Assembly (NCBI RefSeq): GCF_003326675.1
Contig: NZ_JPWF01000004.1
Span: forward strand, 186,001 to 250,000
Direction: 5' to 3'
DNA from: Thalassospira profundimaris
GTDB taxonomy: Bacteria; Pseudomonadota; Alphaproteobacteria; Rhodospirillales; Thalassospiraceae
DNA length: 64,000 bases
Part shown: piece after piece, positions 43,682 to 52,934 of the stretch
Layout: every line of letters begins with the position of its first letter
How positions within the stretch are numbered: the first letter of the stretch is position 1
The notes under the pieces: generated by a model
The model's database searches: none
What the model saw: the letters and a program-made list of their open reading frames with translations, nothing else
What the model was told of the DNA's origin: nothing
Program-made: the position numbers and the translations under genes

Positions 43682-44426
43682 TGCGATGACCGTGATCACA
43701 ACAGTTTACAACGGCCAACGTTTTCTTTCCGCTTACGCCGAGAACCTTGTCCAAACCTTGCGTCCGCAAGATCGCGCAATCCTCGTCGATGATGGTTCGG
43801 ATCATCAGGTGTCATTTTCCGAAACATTGCGTAACGACCAACGTTTCAAACTGATAACCGCGAACCGGATCGGACGCGGTGCCGCCCTTAATCTGGCAAT
43901 TGAAAACGCGCAAACAGATTTGATCGCCGTACAGGATATTGATGACCAGTCCCTGCCAAACAGGTTGGCAATTCAGGCTAAATTTCTTGGCGCACATCCC
44001 GGCGCACTTGTATTTGCAAACGCAACTTCAGACGCGCACAGGCTTGGAAAATCGCGACCGCGCCGTATCGCGCCCTCGCGGCTTTATCTTGGCAATCCGC
44101 TTCATCATTCATCACTGGCCTTTCACCGAAACGTCTGGGAGCAGGCCAGCGGATATGCGACCGATCTTCCATGCTGCATTGATCTCGATTTCTATCTGCG
44201 TGCAAGCTGCAAGGCTGGCGCGGCCCTTTGGCAGCTTGGCATTCCATTGATTGCCCGGAATCTTGATCCGTCGAGACGCTATTTTGCATCTATCCCGTCC
44301 CCGGCCTATCACGCGACCCTGCAAACCGTGCTTGATCACTATCGCAACAAGGTTCCTGTCTCACACTGGACGGTTCTTGCGGTGATGCGTCGGAAACTTG
44401 TGCACCTGAAAGGCCCGCGGGCATGA
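43674..44426 (+). CDS. Glycosyltransferase family 2 (GT-A)
   Basis: Cytoplasmic transferase of 250 residues: N-terminal TVITTVYNGQRFLSAYAENL, metal-site run AILVDDGSD, then VQDIDDQSLPNRLAIQAKF (the DxD-like DID). It adds one sugar of the repeat unit. It overlaps the previous gene by 8 bp and the next by 4 bp. An ATG three codons in is an alternative start. Confidence 0.88.
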   Translation: MSDAMTVITTVYNGQRFLSAYAENLVQTLRPQDRAILVDDGSDHQVSFSETLRNDQRFKLITANRIGRGAALNLAIENAQTDLIAVQDIDDQSLPNRLAIQAKFLGAHPGALVFANATSDAHRLGKSRPRRIAPSRLYLGNPLHHSSLAFHRNVWEQASGYATDLPCCIDLDFYLRASCKAGAALWQLGIPLIARNLDPSRRYFASIPSPAYHATLQTVLDHYRNKVPVSHWTVLAVMRRKLVHLKGPRA

Positions 44427-45532
44427 GCAAACGAAGCCGTGTAATCGCAATGGTTCAGTTGCCGCCTCCGATGCACGGGGCCGCGAAAATGAACCTTCAT
44501 GCGATAGCTGCCTTGGCCAAGGCTTTTGATCTGCATGTCATTGAAATGCGTTTTGCACGCAACCTTGCCGACATCACCCGACCAACGATTAAAAAGCTCC
44601 TGATTGCCCTGTTGCTCGCAGTGCGGCTTTGTTTTGCACTGCCGCGCAGTCAGGCCCTTTACATCAGTTTTGCCCCCTGCGGTGCAGCCTATTACCGCGA
44701 TTGCCTTTATGTCTTGCTGGCCAAACTGTTTCGCGTTCCGGCCATCCTGCATCTTCACGGACGGGGCCTGCCTTTGATGCGGCGATCCCCCGTCAAGTTC
44801 TGGCTTCAGAAACGGGTCTTTGCCAAGCAGACTGTCGTACTACTTGGCGAGATATTGCGTCCCGAAATCACAGGCCTTGATTGCAACGTGGTCATCATTG
44901 CCAATTGCCTTGATGAAGATGCTTTTGCCGCGCCGATAAACCCGGATTGGCAACCGGAAACGCCCCTTCGCATTTTGTGGTTGTCAAACCTGTTTCGTGC
45001 CAAGGGTCTCGAGACACTGCTTGCAGCCTGCCAGCGCCTGAAGGATTTGGGCTTTGCGTTTGATCTGACCATTGCCGGAGCAGAGGGCGACATCCGCAAA
45101 GCAGAGCTTGAAGCGCTGATAACGGGATACGGCATTAACAGCAACACCCGCTATATCGGCGCTGTTCGGGCAGAAGATCGCCGCAAATTGTTTGATCAGT
45201 CTGATCTGTTTGTCTTCCCGACCAATTACACCAACGAGGCCCAGCCGCTTGTCGTCCTGGAAGCCATGGCCGCGGGCGTTCCGGTCATAACAACCAGCAT
45301 CGCCACCCTGCCGGAATTTGTGTTGCCGGATCAAACCGGCTGGTTATGCCCGCCCAATGATCCTGACAAACTTGCCCTCACCATGATCGAAGCAACCCGC
45401 CATCCGGCAAACACCAACAAGCTCAGACATCAGGCGCGATTGATGTGCGAAACGCGCTTTGCTCACGCACGTTTTACTGATGAGATCGGCAAGACAGTGT
45501 CGGCAGTCTTGACGCAATCCTCTTCACAATAG
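44423..45532 (+). CDS. Glycosyltransferase family 4 (GT-B)
   Basis: Transferase of 369 residues. The N-terminal domain has MVQLPPPMHGAAKMN (glycine-rich donor loop), and the C-terminal domain has LRILWLSNLFRAKGLETLLA and FPTNYTNEAQPLVVLEAMAA with the GT4 Ex7E pattern. It is the last gene of the plus-strand EPS block and overlaps the GT2 gene by 4 bp. Confidence 0.9.
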   Translation: MSKRSRVIAMVQLPPPMHGAAKMNLHAIAALAKAFDLHVIEMRFARNLADITRPTIKKLLIALLLAVRLCFALPRSQALYISFAPCGAAYYRDCLYVLLAKLFRVPAILHLHGRGLPLMRRSPVKFWLQKRVFAKQTVVLLGEILRPEITGLDCNVVIIANCLDEDAFAAPINPDWQPETPLRILWLSNLFRAKGLETLLAACQRLKDLGFAFDLTIAGAEGDIRKAELEALITGYGINSNTRYIGAVRAEDRRKLFDQSDLFVFPTNYTNEAQPLVVLEAMAAGVPVITTSIATLPEFVLPDQTGWLCPPNDPDKLALTMIEATRHPANTNKLRHQARLMCETRFAHARFTDEIGKTVSAVLTQSSSQ

Positions 45533-45549
45533 ATCGGAAGCAAACCACA

Positions 45550-45954
45550 ATGCCCGCCCGAGGAACTGGAAAAGCTGCAATGACCCGCGAAGAATTCAAC
45601 GCCTTTTGCAAGTCCCTGCCCCACACCACCCATGTGGTTCAATGGGGTGGTGCCGATGTCTGGAAAGTTGGCGGCAAGGTATTTGCCATTGCAGGTTGGA
45701 CTAGTAACGACACACTCGGCGTTACCTTCAAAACATCCGAGATCGGCTATGAGGTATTAAAGGAAATGCCGGGCCTGCGCCCTGCCCCCTATCTGGCGTC
45801 ACGCGGAATGAAATGGATCCAGCATTTTGACGCACCGGGTCTTGGCGATACTGATCTATGCGATCATATAAAAAGCTCGCACCGCATTGTCGCCAAAGGT
45901 TTGACGAAGAAAATGCAGCGCGAGCTTGATCTTTATCAGGATGAATCTGACTAA
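45550..45954 (+). CDS. MmcQ/YjbR family protein
   Basis: Soluble protein of 134 residues with the CyaY-like MmcQ/YjbR fold: MTREEFNAFCKSLPHTTHVV, WKVGGKVFAIAGW and the C-terminal SSHRIVAKGLTKKMQREL. DNA-binding has been proposed for the family but the role is unknown. ATG 45550 follows GGAAG; ATG 45580 is an alternative giving the more usual length. It sits 17 bp after the glycosyltransferase gene, probably by read-through and not as a part of EPS synthesis. Confidence 0.87.
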   Translation: MPARGTGKAAMTREEFNAFCKSLPHTTHVVQWGGADVWKVGGKVFAIAGWTSNDTLGVTFKTSEIGYEVLKEMPGLRPAPYLASRGMKWIQHFDAPGLGDTDLCDHIKSSHRIVAKGLTKKMQRELDLYQDESD

Positions 45955-45976
45955 AGCATGTGGCCTTAAATCTGGC

Positions 45977-47266
45977 TTACAGACGCCAGAGGTCAATACC
46001 GGCCGGAACCGCGTCACGCGGCAGAACCGCCCGCACATCGGCAACAAAGCCCTTGCCGTCTTTCAGAAGACCCGAAACCAGCGGCCAGCCCTTGGCAATA
46101 TATTCCTTGTGTCCGACCGCAAGAATAAGTGCATCTGCCGGTTTCAGATCATCATCACAGCACAGTTTCAAACCGTCAAACTCGTGGGTGACTTCCTCGG
46201 CGTCGGCATGAACATCATGAACCTGAACATTGATGCCCGCATCTTCAAGCGACCGGATGATATCAATGACGCGGGTATTGCGGATATCAGGAACATCTTC
46301 CTTAAAGGTCAGGCCAAGGACGGTCACGGTCGGGTTCTTGGTTGCGCCGTCGCGAAGAAGGGCCCGGATCACCTTGTTGGCAACAACCTCGCCCATGCCA
46401 TCATTCACCCGACGACCGGCCAGAACCACCTGAGGATAATAGCCCAGCTCTTCGGACTTGTGGGTCAGGTAATAGGGATCGACACCGATGCAGTGACCGC
46501 CAACCAGACCCGGGGTGAATTTCAGGAAGTTCCACTTGGTCCCGGCGGCTTCAAGCACATCACGGGTATCAATGCCCGCACGATCAAAGATCAGAGAAAG
46601 CTCGTTCATCAGCGCTATATTCAAATCGCGCTGGGTATTTTCAATCACTTTGGCGGCTTCGGCGGCCTTGATGGTCGGCGCCTTGTGAATGCCTGCGGTG
46701 ACGACGCTGCCATAAACCTCGGCAACGATATCAAGGGTGGCTTGATCCTGACCCGAGACCACCTTGGTGATCGTGGTAAAGCGGTGTTCGCGATCACCCG
46801 GATTGATACGTTCGGGTGAATAACCGACCGTGAAATCGGTCCCGGCCTTAAGGCCCGAAAGCGCTTCAAGGATCGGAACGCATTCTTCTTCGGTCGCCCC
46901 GGGATAGACCGTGCTTTCATAAACCACGATGTCACCCTTTTTCAGGATGGCACCAACAGTTTTCGATGCCGAACGCAATGGCGAAAGGTCCGGGCGATTT
47001 GAACTGTCAATCGGGGTCGGCACGGTAACGATGTGGAAATCAGCTTCGCGCAAGTCCTGCGGATCAGCACTCAGCAGCAAATCAGCCGCCGCGAGTTCAT
47101 GATCGTCAACTTCGCCGGTTGCATCGTGACCAGCTTTGAGCTGCGCAATACGGGCCTTGTTAATGTCAAAGGCAACCGTGCGCCCGATTGTCGTCCCGAA
47201 TGCAACCGCAACCGGCAAACCGACATAGCCCAAACCAATAACAGAAATCTTGCGACCGTGGCTCAT
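45977..47266 (-). CDS. tviB: UDP-N-acetylglucosamine 6-dehydrogenase (TviB/WbpA type)
   Basis: NAD-dependent enzyme of 429 residues making a UDP-N-acetylhexosaminuronic acid by two-step oxidation of C6. NAD site GLGYVG at 11-16, VTVPTPIDSSNRPDLSPL, ESTVYPGATEE, and the catalytic Cys in GLVGGHCIGVDPYYLTHKS. The latter and the TPIDSSNRPDL stretch point to the TviB/WbpA group rather than UDP-glucose dehydrogenases. It supplies an acidic sugar to the EPS locus, though it is on the opposite strand from the glycosyltransferases. Confidence 0.92.
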   Translation of the reverse strand: MSHGRKISVIGLGYVGLPVAVAFGTTIGRTVAFDINKARIAQLKAGHDATGEVDDHELAAADLLLSADPQDLREADFHIVTVPTPIDSSNRPDLSPLRSASKTVGAILKKGDIVVYESTVYPGATEEECVPILEALSGLKAGTDFTVGYSPERINPGDREHRFTTITKVVSGQDQATLDIVAEVYGSVVTAGIHKAPTIKAAEAAKVIENTQRDLNIALMNELSLIFDRAGIDTRDVLEAAGTKWNFLKFTPGLVGGHCIGVDPYYLTHKSEELGYYPQVVLAGRRVNDGMGEVVANKVIRALLRDGATKNPTVTVLGLTFKEDVPDIRNTRVIDIIRSLEDAGINVQVHDVHADAEEVTHEFDGLKLCCDDDLKPADALILAVGHKEYIAKGWPLVSGLLKDGKGFVADVRAVLPRDAVPAGIDLWRL

Positions 47267-47334
47267 TACTCAACCCTTAAAAGATATGCTTGTCTGACTT
47301 CTAGCCAGCACTTTCTCAACCGTCAATAATCGAG

Positions 47335-47374
47335 ATCAAAAACAAACAGGGCACTTTGATACAAAGTGCCCTGT
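47335..47374 (-). terminator. Intrinsic terminator of leuS
   Basis: On the minus strand a 12-base perfect stem (ACAGGGCACTTT with AAAGTGCCCTGT, 47346-47374) is followed by a T-rich tract (TTTGTTTTTG, down to 47335), 25 bp past the leuS stop. Confidence 0.9.
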
Positions 47375-47398
47375 CTTCAAAGTTACAGTCGTAGGGAC

Positions 47399-50300
47399 CT
47401 AACCCTTCACAACAATATTGACCAGCTTCGGCGTCGGCTTGGCGATATAGATCACCTTGACGATCTCTTTGCCCTCAATATGGCGGGCAACGTTTTCGTC
47501 TGCCTTTGCAAGGGCTTCGACCGTTGCCTGATCGGCATCCGCCGCCACCATCACAGAACCACGCTTCTTGCCATTGACCTGAACCGGGACTTCGAACTCG
47601 TCATCCTGTGCCTTGTCGGCATCGAAGACCGGCCAGTCAAACTTGATCACCGATTTCTTGGCACCGAATTCATCGGCTGCCATGCGGCTCATAAGTTCTT
47701 CACCCAGATGCGGTGCAAACGGTGCAACCATAAGCGCGAGCGCCTTGGCATGATCATCATGAACCGCATTCTGTCTGGTCAACGCATTGGTCAGTTCGAT
47801 CAATGCCGCAATCGCCGTATTAAGGCGCAGATCGGCAATATCGCCGGTCACCTTGGCAATGGTCTTGTGCACAAGCGTTTCGATCTTGCCATCAACCGCG
47901 TCCGTGCGTTCCATCTGGGTTGTGACTTTCCAGACATTCGACAGGAAACGCATCATGCCGATGATCGCATCGGACTGCCAGGGCTTGGAACTGTCAAGCG
48001 GGCCCATATACATCTCGTACGTTCTGAACGTATCGATGGTGTAAAGGTCGCAGATTTCCTCAGGCGGGATACCGTTTTTGTAACGCTTGCCCATCTTGCC
48101 CGGAACCGTGGTCAGGGCTTCGTCGGTTTTGGCGTTGAACGGTGCCTTTTTGCCGTCGACATCGCGCATTTCAACATCATGGATGTCGACATAAACGCCA
48201 CGTGCATCGGTATAGGCATCGGCCGTGATCATGCCCTGGTTAAACAGTTTCTGGAACGGCTCGGGCGTGCTGACATAGCCAAGATCAAACAGAACCTTGT
48301 GCCAGAAGCGCGAATACAGAAGGTGAAGAACCGCGTGTTCCGCCCCGCCGACATAAAGATCAACTGCGCCCGGAAGCGCCTTGCCATCCTTATCGGTGCT
48401 GTTTGCCCAATAGGCCGCCGCATCGTCGGATGCAAATTTCGCATCATTCTTGGCATCAAAATAGCGCAGGTAATACCAGCACGATCCCGCCCAGTTCGGC
48501 ATGGAATTGGCATCACGTTTGAACGCGCGTACTTCATATTCCGCACCGTCATGGCCGTAGGTCGAACCAACCGCGGCATCAACCGGGAAAACCGATCCGT
48601 CCGCAAGGACAATACCGGTGACTTCCATCCATTCCTTGGCACGTGCCAATGGCGGCTCCGGCTCGGAATTCGGGTCTTCGTTCGATTGCGGTTTGAAGTC
48701 AGTCATTTCCGGCAAAACAACCGGAAGGGCCGCCTGCGCAATACCATGAACCTGATCGGTTTCCGCATCAAACAGAACCGGGAACGGCTCGCCCCAATAA
48801 CGCTGACGCGAGAACAGCCAGTCACGCAGTTTATACTGCACACGACCGCGCCCAATGCCTTTGCCTTCCATCCATTCGATGATTTTGGCCTTGGCATCCG
48901 GGGTCGAAAGACCATTGATCGAAATTTCGTCATTGGCGGAATTGATGGTCTCGCCAATTTCGGTCTGAGCCAGCTTGAAGCTGCCCGGCTCTGCTTCATA
49001 ACGCGCAAACAAAGCAGTCCCGTCCAATTCACCAGCTTCCGCCGGTGCATTGTCTTTCAACCAGTTCTCGGACGGCTTGGTGGTTGCCTTGATCGGCAGG
49101 CCGAATTTATGGGCAAATTCAAAGTCGCGCTGATCACCGGCCGGAACCGCCATGATCGCGCCGGTCCCATAGCCCATAAGGACATAATCGGCAATCCAGA
49201 CCGGGATTTGTTCGCCGGTTACCGGGTTGGTCGCATGGGCACCAATGAACACACCGGTCTTTTCGCGTTCCGCATCATCCTTGGCCGACACGGCCTTAAG
49301 CTCGGACGCCTGTGCGCGATATGCGGCAATATCGGCTTTTTTATCATCGGAACACAGCTTGTCCACCAGCGGATGTTCCGGTGCCAGAACCATATAGGTC
49401 GCGCCGAAAATCGTATCGGGGCGGGTGGTGTAAACCGCGATCTTGTCGTCGGAACCGTTCGAAAGCTTGACCGGGAAATTAACGCGCGCGCCAACAGAAC
49501 GGCCAATCCAGCCCTTCTGCATTTCAACAACGCCGTTCGGCCAGTCAAGACCTTCAAGATCGGCAACCAGACGGTCGGCATAATCGGTAATGCGCAGCAT
49601 CCACTGTTTCAGCGGGCGCTTGTAAACCGGGTAATCACCGCGTTCGGACTTGCCTTCGTTGGTGACTTCCTCGTTCGACAGAACCGTACCCAGCATCGGG
49701 CACCAGTTGACCGGAACTTCATCGACATAGGCCAGACGCCCGCGATCAATCGCACGGTCGATTTCCTTGCCTTCGGCCTTAACACCTTCGCCAATCACGG
49801 CTTTGGGCTGCGGCACGCCATCTTCGTCAAGCAACCATTCACCGCTTTCCAGAAGCGGGCGCAGCTCGGCAATCGGGCGCGCACGGCCGGAAATGGTCTG
49901 CCCCTGCGGGCCTTTCCATTCGATGGTCGGGTCATAGAAGCTGTTGAAAAGCTGAAGGAAAATCCACTGCGTCCATTTGTAATAATCAACATCGGTGGTC
50001 GCAAAGCGACGATGCGGATCATGGCCAAGGCCGATCACCTGCAACTGGCGCAGCATGTTTTCAATATTGGCTTCGGTGGTGATGCGCGGGTGCTGGCCGG
50101 TCTGGATCGCGAACTGTTCCGCCGGAAGGCCAAAGGCATCAAAGCCCATGGAATGCAGAACATTATAGCCGCGCATACGCTCGAACCGGGCCTTTACATC
50201 GGTCGCGATATAGCCAAGCGGATGACCGATATGCAGGCCAACGCCACTTGGATAAGGGAACATATCAAGGATGACGCTTTTCTTTTTGGACGCGTCAAAA

Positions 50301-50401
50301 TCTGCATCGCCCGGATTTGGGGTACGATAGGTATCGTTTTCCCGCCAGTAATCCTGCCAGCGCTTTTCAAATTCCCGCGCACTTTCCTGATAGTTCGCCA
50401 C
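47399..50401 (-). CDS. leuS: Leucyl-tRNA synthetase, long actinobacterial-like form
   Basis: Charges tRNA-Leu with leucine. 1000 residues against about 860 in most proteobacteria. Class I HIGH motif at 57-60 in GLHIGHPLGYIATDV; the editing domain is present (AINPVTGEQIPVW-like NPVTGEQIPVWIADYVLMGY). The KMSKS motif reads KMGKR at 769-773. DMFPYPSG, GFDAFGLPAEQFAIQTG, KLRDWLFSRQRYWGEPFP and YEMYMGPLDSSKPW match the Mycobacterium-type LeuS as I remember it and not the usual alphaproteobacterial LeuS (EKMSKSK). GTG start with AGGAG upstream. This is probably an old transfer and may be the only LeuS. A very long antisense frame overlaps it but is not real. Confidence 0.94.
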   Translation of the reverse strand: MANYQESAREFEKRWQDYWRENDTYRTPNPGDADFDASKKKSVILDMFPYPSGVGLHIGHPLGYIATDVKARFERMRGYNVLHSMGFDAFGLPAEQFAIQTGQHPRITTEANIENMLRQLQVIGLGHDPHRRFATTDVDYYKWTQWIFLQLFNSFYDPTIEWKGPQGQTISGRARPIAELRPLLESGEWLLDEDGVPQPKAVIGEGVKAEGKEIDRAIDRGRLAYVDEVPVNWCPMLGTVLSNEEVTNEGKSERGDYPVYKRPLKQWMLRITDYADRLVADLEGLDWPNGVVEMQKGWIGRSVGARVNFPVKLSNGSDDKIAVYTTRPDTIFGATYMVLAPEHPLVDKLCSDDKKADIAAYRAQASELKAVSAKDDAEREKTGVFIGAHATNPVTGEQIPVWIADYVLMGYGTGAIMAVPAGDQRDFEFAHKFGLPIKATTKPSENWLKDNAPAEAGELDGTALFARYEAEPGSFKLAQTEIGETINSANDEISINGLSTPDAKAKIIEWMEGKGIGRGRVQYKLRDWLFSRQRYWGEPFPVLFDAETDQVHGIAQAALPVVLPEMTDFKPQSNEDPNSEPEPPLARAKEWMEVTGIVLADGSVFPVDAAVGSTYGHDGAEYEVRAFKRDANSMPNWAGSCWYYLRYFDAKNDAKFASDDAAAYWANSTDKDGKALPGAVDLYVGGAEHAVLHLLYSRFWHKVLFDLGYVSTPEPFQKLFNQGMITADAYTDARGVYVDIHDVEMRDVDGKKAPFNAKTDEALTTVPGKMGKRYKNGIPPEEICDLYTIDTFRTYEMYMGPLDSSKPWQSDAIIGMMRFLSNVWKVTTQMERTDAVDGKIETLVHKTIAKVTGDIADLRLNTAIAALIELTNALTRQNAVHDDHAKALALMVAPFAPHLGEELMSRMAADEFGAKKSVIKFDWPVFDADKAQDDEFEVPVQVNGKKRGSVMVAADADQATVEALAKADENVARHIEGKEIVKVIYIAKPTPKLVNIVVKG

Positions 50402-50860
50402 GCTCTCTCAACTCCTGCCTGTCGGGCCCCGTTTGCTGGCATCGGGCACCGGTTCAAAACCGCGCCCGCCATATCAAATCGGGTTCAAAAATAATACCGG
50501 GCTTAAAACGCATTCACATTACCGCCCGCCCCTTACCGGCGGCAGTGATATGAATGAATTTGGACCCTTAACAGTGTTCATAAGCGGGCTTTGCCCGGCG
50601 TGCAACATCAGATCGTCTGGAATCAGCGGAAATACAGACGATTTTCGCAATGCTGCCCCCACTTTTTGCAAGGCGGCATTGCACCCGCATCAACCGAAAC
50701 TTGTGCAACAGGACTGGATTTTTCACCCGTCCCGTGCCATATTAGGGGATGATATTTACCAAGTAACTGTTCGCACAGGAAATTGCCGTGCGGCCTTTGC
50801 TTGGAAAAAGTGTTGATTGACAGCACAGCTCTCAAAAGTTCTCGTCCAGGGAGGACGACT
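50402..50860. other. Intergenic region upstream of leuS and the DUF5610 gene
   Basis: The 459-bp gap between divergent genes should hold both promoters. A short CGGGC-TTT-GCCCG hairpin is at about 50,584-50,596. No convincing small gene, tRNA or repeat is seen; a 127-codon plus-strand frame here has no ribosome binding site and poor composition. Confidence 0.4.
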
Positions 50861-51547
50861 ATGGATATCACCATTGGCGGCCTGACGTCCCAGCAAACCG
50901 GCGCTCAATCTGGTAGTTCTGTGCGCTCGGCCCAGTCCTATTTGCCCGGTCAGAGTGACTCTGAAAAAACCGGCAATAACGGCACGTCGGCCTTTGCTGC
51001 GGCAACGTCTGTTTCCCTGTCTTCCGCGTCGGCCAACCGCCTGACCGCGGATCAGGTTGTTTCCGCAATTAATGAAAGCCTGTCGTCGACCGGCATTTCA
51101 ATCGGCAATGTCGATCCGGGCGACTATACGCCCGAGGCCGTGGCAGACCGTATTCTTGCCCGCGTTGGCGATCTGATTGCCGCCAATGCCGGCTCGGAAT
51201 CCGAAGCCCGCGAGATTTTCGACAAGGCCAGCGAAGGCATCCAGAAGGGTCTTGATGACGCCCGCGAATTCCTTGAAGGCCTTGGTGCCCTCAATGAACA
51301 GATCAATGGCAATATCAACGAGACCGAAGAACGCCTGAACGAAGGCCTGAAATCGATCGAACAGCGCCTGACCGAACTGTTTAACAGCAGCGCATCCGAA
51401 GAAGCCGCCGAAACGGCAACCGCACCGGATCGCGATGAACAGGTCCTGCAATCGCAGATCACCCAAACCGCACAGGCCAGCCAAGCTTACGCCGAAGCCG
51501 CAACCAGCGCACAGCGCAACACACCGCGCTACGGCACCTTGGGATAA
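50861..51547 (+). CDS. DUF5610-like protein
   Basis: Protein of 228 residues without signal peptide or TM segment. Ser/Thr-rich N-terminus (about 1-60), then LTADQVVSAINESLSSTGIS, YTPEAVADRILARVGDLI and an acidic helical stretch, followed by a coiled coil (NETEERLNEGLKSIEQRL). This matches the DUF5610 family found in proteobacteria, sometimes with a secreted or surface role; function unknown. A strong AGGGAGG site precedes the ATG at 50861. It ends 24 bp before a strong terminator. Confidence 0.8.
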   Translation: MDITIGGLTSQQTGAQSGSSVRSAQSYLPGQSDSEKTGNNGTSAFAAATSVSLSSASANRLTADQVVSAINESLSSTGISIGNVDPGDYTPEAVADRILARVGDLIAANAGSESEAREIFDKASEGIQKGLDDAREFLEGLGALNEQINGNINETEERLNEGLKSIEQRLTELFNSSASEEAAETATAPDRDEQVLQSQITQTAQASQAYAEAATSAQRNTPRYGTLG

Positions 51548-51570
51548 CCCTCCAAACATCTCGTTCACAC

Positions 51571-51605
51571 AAAAAAACCGGCTCCCTTGGTGCCGGTTTT
51601 TTTTG
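51571..51605 (+). terminator. Intrinsic terminator after the DUF5610 gene
   Basis: A stem of ACCGGC with GCCGGT, extended by A/T pairs (AAAAAAA with TTTTTTTT), around a CTCCCTTGG-like loop, 24 bp past the stop. The A-run before and T-run after allow use in both directions. It marks the left end of the normal-composition region before the AT-rich defence-like island. Confidence 0.92.
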
Positions 51606-51754
51606 TGTATTGGACGTGACCGAACAATGTTTAATTCACTCACGAAAGTTAAAGCTTTTTGCCTGACTTGTTCGCCCTCTGCCAGTAGAATACCTCAAGC
51701 AACTTGCGCACAGGAACTCTCCCACTTAAAAGCCTGTGTGTGGAGCAATGCTTA

Positions 51755-51796
51755 TTGAAAATGAGACGGATCCGCATAATACAATTTTAGATTGTA
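51755..51796 (+). promoter_or_regulatory. Promoter and palindrome before the defence-like operon
   Basis: TTGAAA at 51755-51760 and TAATAC at 51777-51782 (16-bp gap) form a good sigma-70-type promoter. A palindrome TACAAT-TTTAG-ATTGTA at 51780-51796 overlaps the -10 and start region, where a repressor would block transcription. The operon's first ATG is at 51849. Confidence 0.55.
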
Positions 51797-51848
51797 CAGC
51801 GTAGATACATCAGTTAAGCTCAACCTAGATTAGCGGAAATTTAATTTA

Positions 51849-52934
51849 ATGGCGGCAAACACGAAAATGCTACAGAGCCCAACGGCATGTCCGCCTGTTC
51901 CGTATCAAACCAGCCAGCCGGAATTTGCCCTTCCTACGATTATTAGTCTGTTTTGCGGCGCCGGGGGATTAGACTACGGCTTCAAGCAAGCCGGCTTCAA
52001 AATCGCAGTCGCTTTCGACGCATTTGAAGCAGCGATCGAAACTCATAAACAAAATTTCCCTGAATGTAATGCGCAGGTGCAAGACTTCACGAAAGTTGCT
52101 CCGAAGGACATTGTTGCAGAGATAAAACGGACAATTCCATCACATGCCAGTGTTGCAATTATTGGAGGCCCTCCTTGCCAAGGTTTCTCGCGAGCAAACA
52201 CCAAGTCTTCTGCAGATGACCCCAGAAACAAGTTAGCAAAAATTTACTTAAAGATAATCGACGAGATAAAAAAGAACTATAATGTTCATTTTGTATTACT
52301 TGAAAACGTACCTGGAATCAAAGATCAGAAACACAAAAAGAACTTTTCTTACATCGAAAATAAATTAAAGAGAATTGGTCGCGTAATTTTTAATGATATT
52401 CTAAATTCTTCTAAATTTGGCACACCTCAGAATCGTGAGAGAGTTTTACTGGTATCCGCGGATAAAGACCTGAAACTTAATAAGTTGAAACCTGAAGAGT
52501 CAAAGCAAATGTTTACCGTACGCGATGCAATATTTGGGCTACCAGAACCCACTTATTTTCATCGAAACGCGGATCCTAGAACTTTTGCAGAACATCCTAA
52601 CCATTGGACGATGCAGCCCAAATCAAAGAAATTCACTCAATCCGCAGAAACTGCCTCAAACGGACGCAGTTTCCGGAAGCTCGATTGGGACAAACCAAGC
52701 CCAACGGTTGCCTATGGCAATAGAGAGATACATGTGCACCCTTCTGGTCATAGACGCCTTAGCATCTATGAAGCCATGCTTTTGCAAGGTTTCCCTGAGA
52801 CCTTCAGGATTTCTGGGACGCTGTCGCAACAAGTTGAACAAGTGTCAAATGCTGTCCCCCCTCCTATGGCGAAGAGCGTCGCTATTGCACTGAGGACAAC
52901 TTTATTGGAGCGCGATAATGCAAAACACACATGA
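51849..52934 (+). CDS. C5-cytosine DNA methyltransferase
   Basis: Enzyme of 361 residues that methylates cytosine C5 in a DNA target. Motif I LFCGAGGLDYGFKQAGF (34-50), motif IV GGPPCQGFS with catalytic Cys110, motif VI LLENVPG (150-156), motif VIII QNRERV (194-199), motif IX RRLSIYEAMLLQGFP (302-316) and motif X SNAVPPPMA (333-341). The target-recognition region between VIII and IX is about 100 residues, short but complete. All key residues are intact. It is the first gene of a three-gene operon, overlaps the GHKL ATPase gene by 17 bp, and has lower GC than flanking genes. The target site is not known. It may protect self DNA. Confidence 0.95.
   Translation: MAANTKMLQSPTACPPVPYQTSQPEFALPTIISLFCGAGGLDYGFKQAGFKIAVAFDAFEAAIETHKQNFPECNAQVQDFTKVAPKDIVAEIKRTIPSHASVAIIGGPPCQGFSRANTKSSADDPRNKLAKIYLKIIDEIKKNYNVHFVLLENVPGIKDQKHKKNFSYIENKLKRIGRVIFNDILNSSKFGTPQNRERVLLVSADKDLKLNKLKPEESKQMFTVRDAIFGLPEPTYFHRNADPRTFAEHPNHWTMQPKSKKFTQSAETASNGRSFRKLDWDKPSPTVAYGNREIHVHPSGHRRLSIYEAMLLQGFPETFRISGTLSQQVEQVSNAVPPPMAKSVAIALRTTLLERDNAKHT

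Noticed and set aside
47366..50494. 1042-codon open frame on the plus strand
   Set aside because: It is antisense to leuS over its full length, has no known motif, and has high Arg/Ile content typical of frames opposite GC-rich genes.
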